Shown: in pieces, positions 58,719 through 64,000 of the stretch
Numbering within the stretch: the stretch's first letter is position 1
How the letters are laid out: every line of letters starts with the position of its first letter
DNA from: Anthonomus grandis grandis
Lineage: Eukaryota > Arthropoda > Insecta > Coleoptera > Curculionidae
Length of the DNA: 64,000 nt
NCBI RefSeq assembly: GCF_022605725.1
Contig: NC_065550.1
Location: forward strand, 26,044,262-26,108,261
Direction: 5' to 3'
Program-made: the position numbers and the translations under genes
The notes under the pieces: generated by a model
Database searches by the model: none
What the model saw: the letters and a program-made list of their open reading frames with translations, nothing else
What the model was told of the DNA's origin: nothing

Positions 58719-59725
58719 TCAGTACTTGGTAGAATCACCTTTATTCTTGAGAACGGCTGCGCATCTTCATGGCATCGAATCGATCAACTTTTGGCATGTT
58801 TCAACTAGAATGGAATACCAAGCTTCCTGAACTTCCTCCCATAAATCTTGCTTATTTGTTTTTTTTTACAAGCTACTCGGTTTTTCAGCTCGTTCCACAG
58901 GTTTTCAATAGGATTAAGGCCAGGCAATTGTGATGGCCATTCCAAAATCGTAACCCTATTTTGTGTAAACCATTATTTAACGATCCATGCCGTATGTTTA
59001 GGGTCGTTATCTTGTTGATACACCCACCTTATAGGCATGTTTTTTTTGGCATATGGTAGCCACGACTCTATCCAAGATATCCAAATAAATTTCTTTTGTC
59101 ATGGGCTCTTTAATCCAAAATATGGGACCTACTCCATTGTAGGAAAAACAGCCCCACAGTTTAATATTTCCACCTCCGTGTTTAACTGTGCCTATTGTGT
59201 TTCTAGGATTAATTCTTCATTCTTCCTTCTTCTAACGAATCATCTTCCATCTGACCTGAATAAAATAATCTTCATCTCATCACTAAAAAGAATGCTGCAC
59301 CAATTTCTTTGAAAATTTTCATTAAAATTATTCTTAATAAATGCCAGTCTTTGTTGTATATTCTTTTTGCTTAGAAATGGGCCTTTTCTGGCCACTCGAC
59401 CATATAATTTTTGGTCTTGTAAACGTCTTCTTATCGTCCTAGTGCTAATACTTAGGCAGAAGTTTCGTTTTATAGAGGTAGATGTGGGAAAAAGTTGTTT
59501 ACTGACCTCGCGTACAATAAGCTTATCAGTCTTCCGTGTGATTTTTCTTGGACGGCCGCGATTTCCAGGAACATTTTCCGTTATATTTTGTGTTTTTAAA
59601 ACTCTAGAGATTTCACAAGGTGATCTTTTAAGCATATTTGCAATAAACGTATAGGATTTATTTTGACTCTTCAATTGCAAAATTAGACGCCTTTCTTCGG
59701 GGCTACAATGCTTTGAGCGATCCAT
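58719..59725 (-). pseudogene. Tc1-like DD34E transposase, inactivated
   Basis: The start is the ATG at 59725 (MDRSKHCSPEERRLILQL). An open stretch to 59240 holds two helix-turn-helix regions (KSYTFIANMLKRSPCEISRV; SISTRTIRRRLQ) around a GRPRK box, then CSILFSDEMKI with the first catalytic Asp. After RSDGR the frame breaks; TVKHGGGN, VYQQDNDPKHTA and [17 protein letters not shown] appear in shifted frames, and the stop follows STKY at 58719. Thirty-four residues separate the second Asp and the Glu, counting a stop codon as one, which gives the DD34E class. At least two frameshifts and stops after DGR and after HTAWIVK kill it. The total span of about 335 codons is the normal family length. Confidence 0.92.
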
Positions 59726-59827
59726 ATTTACCAACGCGATGCAACGATCTTGTTAAAACTGAGTTGTATTTATGGAAAATATCAAAAACAAATCTTTTAT
59801 CTGAATAAAAAGAGACCAAATAGTTAC

Positions 59828-60059
59828 AATAAAAAAATACTCTTATTTTTTTTGTTCACAAGATTCTTAAACAATAATGAAAAAAAATTGCTTTTAAAAG
59901 ATAAGGTATTCTTGGTTTATTTATAAGTTTTACCAAGTAAGCAGATTAAATGCTGAAAGAAAATGCGTAGTATTTTATTTGCAAATTCCAACATATAGGA
60001 AAGCTAATTCAGTTTGATTTGAAATTTAATATGCACTCTTATTTTTTTGGCCACAACTG
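59828..60059. repeat. Right IR/DR arm of the Tc1 element
   Basis: The inner repeat (atactcttattttttttgtt, near 59838) and outer repeat (gcactcttatttttttggcc, near 60033) are in the same orientation and inverse to the left arm. Confidence 0.85.
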
Positions 60060-60061
60060 TA

Positions 60062-61095
60062 TTTTCCATGTGTATAAAATCTGAAATTACACTTAAAAGT
60101 CATCAAACATATTTTGAGAATATATTCTGGTGGAAAATTTCAAGTGTGTTCCTTTTTGTGCCATAAGCCTTCCCTGGAATATCCTAGGACCACTTAAGGA
60201 CTCAGATATTCCATCAGTATTTAACTGTAATATCATCGTGTTTTAAGACATACATTTTTATTTAGTTTTTGGTAAATATATGTAACATATCTTGATTTCA
60301 GATAAAAGCTAATATATTTCTATTTTTTTACTAAATAATAACTAGAACATTAAATTTTGTTTAAAAATTTAAAAGATTTCGACATATCTGAGGAAGAACA
60401 TATAACCAAAATTCAAACGAAATATTATCGAAAATAAATACATTTGTATATTTATTTTAAACATAAGTCCTAAAGAAAAAAAACATTTATTTACAATAAA
60501 ATTTCCCTTATCTTTGAAGCTCTTTGTTGAACACCCATATGAAAAGCATTTTTTTTTAATATTACATCAACCAAGTTAATATGAAAATTAAAACCGTTTG
60601 TTCTTGATTGAAAGCCCCTGCTCAAATCCTCCCGCCTCATTAATTGTGCATTAGTTGTACCCTTTCGCCCTCTATTAACCCTTAACCGAAGCTCCGTTCG
60701 ATCGAAAAATGGCTGGAATATATACCCAGGAGGCAGCGCCAACGGCTATTTAAGCAACTGACGTTTTTATAGAAGGGATTATTCAAAGAACTAAAAAAAG
60801 GGTAAGATTGCAGCGTCGGCGTCGATTGACGTTTTATATCAGGAGACGACAAATATTAAGAGAACTTCGTATTTTATTAGAGTTTGAGCTTTTAATAGGT
60901 TAATTATTACGGTATTATTTAATAAGAAAAATAATTAAGTAGTTAATAAATTGCACATATTTTTTTTTGTTATTTTTTTAAATATTTAAAAAAACGCTAG
61001 TGGTCATTTTAAAAAAATTTAACGTAAATATTCATTTAAGGTTTTTATTTAGTTATAAGGAGATTTAAATGCTTGTCCTTTTTTTTGCACATGTA
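60062..61095. other. AT-rich stretch with GC-richer island 10 (60590-60860)
   Basis: The island contains gcagcgtcggcgtcgattga near 60811 and supports an 83-codon minus frame with no recognised domain. No gene is established. Confidence 0.35.
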
Positions 61096-61099
61096 AGGA

Positions 61100-64000
61100 T
61101 AATATAAAAGACATACTTAAAGGGACAAGGCATAGGGTGTATGGCCGCGGGGGCAGTGTGGGTCTTTATGTTAGAAATCAATTTAAAACTGAAATTCTCT
61201 TTTCTGAGAGTTATGAGTTTTTAGAATGTATCTGGGCAAAAATTACAATAAAGAACATTTTGTTATTAGAGTAATTTATAGACCACCTAGATCGAATATT
61301 CAGCAGTTTTTAAATGAAATGGAGGATATTGTTTCTAATTTGTTTTCTTTGTATAACAACATATTTTGTATAGGAGACTTTAATATTGATATGTTACAAT
61401 GCGATAATCTTTTCACAAAAAAGTTAGTTTCGAAGTTTGAGCCCTTTAATTTGAAACAAGTTTTAATGGAGCTAACCAGAGTCACGAAATCTTCTAGTTC
61501 CCTAATTGATTTAATAGTCACTAATTATGACCAAATTGAATGCACTGGTGTTATTTGTTCTCATTTTTCCGACCACTTCATAGTCTATTGTGAGATACAA
61601 ATGGCCAAATTAAATTATAAACCAAAAACTATCATTTCTAGAAATCTAAAAAATATAAACTATAATCTATTTAAAAATGACCTTCAATCGATACCGTTTA
61701 ATAATGTTTACAATATCGTTGATGTTAATCAAAAAGTCGTATTTATTAACAACGCTATAATTAGCCTATTTGATATTCACGCTCCTCTTAAAACAATCAC
61801 ATTGCCTAAAAAACCTTTCCTACCCTGGATTACATAGAATATTAAGAAAATGCAGAAATTAAGAGATGCAGCTCTTCAGCAGTTTAAACGCACTAAACGT
61901 CCAGAAAAATGGGAATATTATAAATCATTAAGAAACTTAATAACAGCTTCAATAAGAATGGAACGCAAAGCCTGTTATAAGCATAAATTTAAAAATTGCA
62001 GTACTCGAGAAAAATGGGAGGAACTTAATAAACTAACTCCGTCTAAGAAAAAAGATATTCCGGTGCAGTTTAATGATGTTGATCAATTTAACAATTTTTT
62101 TTATATACTCTACTATCTCAAACCAGTCTTTAGATCAGGAACTTTTAAATTTTTATTCAACCAATAAAAAAGTGACATAGATGTCTCTTTGCAGTTAAGA
62201 GCAGTGGAAAATTATGAGGTATTTAACATAATTAAAAAAATAAAAAGTAAAGCCTTTGGATCACACGGTCTTAACATAACTCTTCTTGAGCTTTGCTGTC
62301 CTCATATTTGCGAATATATTACGCACATAATAAATAAATGCTTAGAAACTAACTATTTTCCCAATTGTTGGAAGGAAGCGATTGTCTTACCCCTTCCAAA
62401 AATAAGTATTCCTACTGAATATAAATATTTTCGATCCATTAGTGTGCTACCAACTATGTCTACAATATTAGAACGCGTATTGGATGTACAAATAAGGAAC
62501 CATATTAATAGATTTTCAATATTACCCATTAAGCAATCTGGATTTCGCAGTGGATATAGTTGCGCAACAGCAATGGCAGATATTACCGATGACATTTTTC
62601 GTGCCCGAGATAATAACAAAGTCACTGCTCTGGTATTGCTAGATTTTACTAAAGCTTTCGATTTTTTAAATCATCAAACATTGGTAGCCTTACTGCACTA
62701 CATAGGATTCTCAAATCATGCTATAGCTTTAATAAGGTCATTTCTAAGTAATAGGTCTCAAATGGTAAAAATGGATGCAACCTTTTCAAGTGGTCTTTCG
62801 GTTCTTAATGGGGTGCCCCAAGGTAGTATATTGGGGCCACTACTATTTAGTATTTATACAACATGCTTTCCTCAATATCTTGAATACTGTAAGTATCACT
62901 TCTATGCAGATGATACGCAGTTGTATCACTCCTTTGCACCTTCTGATTATTTAACTGCTTTGAACCATATAAATGCTGATCTTGATGCACTTATTAAAGT
63001 CTCTAGTAAACATATATTAAAATTAAACCCTAAAAAATGTGTAGTTATTCTCTTTGGAAGTAAAGTTCAAATAAGGACTATTTATGAAGAATTTTCTTTG
63101 TTTGTTGGACATCAAAAACTTCAAGTAGTTGAGAGCACCAAGAGCTTGGGTTTAACACTCGATTCACAGCTAAGGTTTAGTGGACACATATCAAATAATC
63201 TTAAAAAGTCGTATTGTGCTCTAAAAACCATGTACCCTTATGGACATTACTTAGATCTGAATATTAAACGTGAGCTATGCGACTCTCTTGTGTTGCCAAA
63301 TTTTAATCATTGTGATGTGGTTTATGGACCTTGTCTAGATGGTCAAGACTCCTATAGAGTTCAAAAAATGCAAAACTCTTGTATTCGTTTTATTTATGGT
63401 ATTAATAGGCGAGGTCATGTATCACATAAGCTTAATGATCTTGAGTGGCTTAATATGTTTAATAGACGTAAGCTACATTCCAGTGTGCTATTTTATAAAA
63501 TTATTAAATACCGCAGTCCTCCCTATCTATACAACAAAATTACATTTCGGACAGACATTCACCACTTAAATTTAAGAAGTAAATCTTTAACTATTCCTAA
63601 ACACAAAAATCAATTTTTCAAAAAATCATTCTCTTATAATATTTCTAATATCATTAATCACCCGATATAACTGATATTTCGAATTCCATTTATAGATTCA
63701 AAAGAAAAGTAAGGCAAATCTTATTAGATAATCAGTAACATGCACATTAGAACTAGAAGACTTATTTTTCATTTTTCTTGTTTATAAATTGTAATTGAAT
63801 GGCTAGTATTAGATAAATTCTTCCGTATTTAATTGTTGTATTGTTGTAATCTGTACCAAATCATCAACTACCTAGATGTAATGTATGTACATTATATCTA
63901 GTAGTTAGTTTATTTTAATTTATTAGTTGTTAGTTTAATTCGTTAGTTTAGTTTAAAAAGTTTTTTTATGTTGTAGCTATGTAGGTAGAACAGAACCTGC
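61100..64000 (+). mobile_element. LINE (CR1/L2/Jockey-type), 5'-truncated, runs to the window edge
   Basis: Homology begins with the middle of an endonuclease (GRGGSVGLYVRNQF near 61144) and runs through reverse transcriptase to a stop at 63668-63670. About 330 bp of A/T-rich 3' untranslated sequence follows to the end of the window. No poly-A or short terminal repeat is seen before 64000, so the 3' end lies outside or at the edge. Missing N-terminal endonuclease sequence indicates 5' truncation, usual for LINE insertions. Confidence 0.88.
61130..63670 (+). pseudogene. LINE ORF2: endonuclease and reverse transcriptase, lightly damaged
   Basis: The protein nicks target DNA and copies its own RNA. 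The endonuclease half shows VIYRPPRSN, FCIGDFNIDM and SHFSDHFIVYCEI, carrying the GDFN and SDH motifs. RT (frame 62189-63670, 493 residues) shows the catalytic LLDFTKAFD at residues 150-158, GVPQGSILGPLLF at 208-220 and FYADD at 238-242; KSLGLTLD follows in the thumb region. The usual RPI of the second RT block reads RSI. Lesions: a frameshift between about 61226 and 61290, a TAG at 61835-61837, and two opposite shifts at an eight-T run (62095-62102) and a six-A run (62166-62171). Between those runs another frame carries SLDQELLNFYSTN. The RT domain itself is uninterrupted. Confidence 0.9.

Larger units (their letters stand above)
58421..60059. mobile_element. Tc1-type transposon with IR/DR ends, 1,639 bp, TA target duplication
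   Basis: Outer ends read cagtggtggccaaaaaaaca and, inverted, cagttgtggccaaaaaaata. Both are flanked by TA (58419-58420 and 60060-60061), the standard Tc1/mariner target duplication. A second, internal copy of the end sequence lies about 200 bp inside each terminus: gtggacaaaaaaataagagt at 58622 and its inverse near 59832-59861. This arrangement is the IR/DR type known from several Tc1-like transposons. Length and structure are complete, but the transposase gene is broken, so the copy could move only if supplied in trans. Confidence 0.93.

Noticed and set aside
59037..59654. Plus-strand frames of 91 and 95 codons
   Set aside because: Antisense shadows of the minus-strand Tc1 transposase, whose motifs are unmistakable.
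60491..60742. 83-codon minus-strand frame as a host gene
   Set aside because: It starts with ATG, but no domain is recognised and it coincides with a GC-richer island. No support beyond length.
62353..62625. 90-codon minus-strand frame
   Set aside because: Antisense shadow of the LINE reverse transcriptase.

Overview
This 64 kb window is very AT-rich eukaryotic nuclear DNA, most likely from an insect. That reading rests on its repeats: Jockey-, CR1- and RTE-like non-LTR retrotransposons, Tc1 and IS630-like DDE transposons, a Ty1/copia remnant, and long-armed foldback elements. The species cannot be named from sequence alone. I see no convincing host protein-coding gene, no complete tRNA or rRNA gene, and no prokaryotic features. 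It reads as an intergenic desert or a very large intron.

Layout. 1-4 kb: unique AT-rich DNA with two GC-richer islands. 4.2-6.6 kb: two adjacent dead LINE remnants on the minus strand. 8.4-9.5 kb: a dead plus-strand LINE. 10-12 kb: a small MITE-like element, a (TTA)n microsatellite and an inverted pair of hammerhead-like motifs. 14-16 kb: extremely AT-rich degenerate repeats, with the clearest hammerhead-like motif at 14.57 kb. 16.9 kb: a possible 123-bp exon or conserved island. 18.3-21.5 kb: degenerate repeats, a short palindrome, a foldback element and a LINE scrap. 23.7-30.45 kb: a unit of about 2.17 kb repeated three times in tandem, built from a recurring short motif close to ATGCATAACTTAAATG; the third copy is interrupted by a minus-strand LINE. 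31.1-32.2 kb: a foldback element with arms of about 400 bp. 33.9-34.9 kb: a decayed IS630-like transposon abutting a LINE endonuclease fragment. 36-37.6 kb: more of the short-motif repeat. 38.4-40.3 kb: an (AAT)n microsatellite and degenerate repeats. 42.6-43.5 kb: a tandem repeat of about 240 bp. 44.1-45.3 kb: a copia remnant. 46.0-48.4 kb: a long decayed Jockey-like LINE. 48.7-51.2 kb: Tc1, IS630-like and LINE scraps. 51.6-55.3 kb: three further tandem-repeat blocks (about 354, 182 and 137 bp). 55.7-57.0 kb: a terminal-inverted-repeat transposon. 58.42-60.06 kb: a structurally complete Tc1 element of IR/DR type with a dead transposase. 61.1-64 kb: the best-preserved LINE, with a nearly continuous endonuclease and reverse transcriptase frame.

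No genes work together as a pathway here. The interest lies in the repeat architecture: a higher-order satellite-like block carrying one motif across 13 kb, several scattered hammerhead-ribozyme-like cores, foldback elements, and GC-richer non-coding islands that could be conserved regulatory DNA. Translations were made by eye, and family assignments come from recognised motifs, not database searches.
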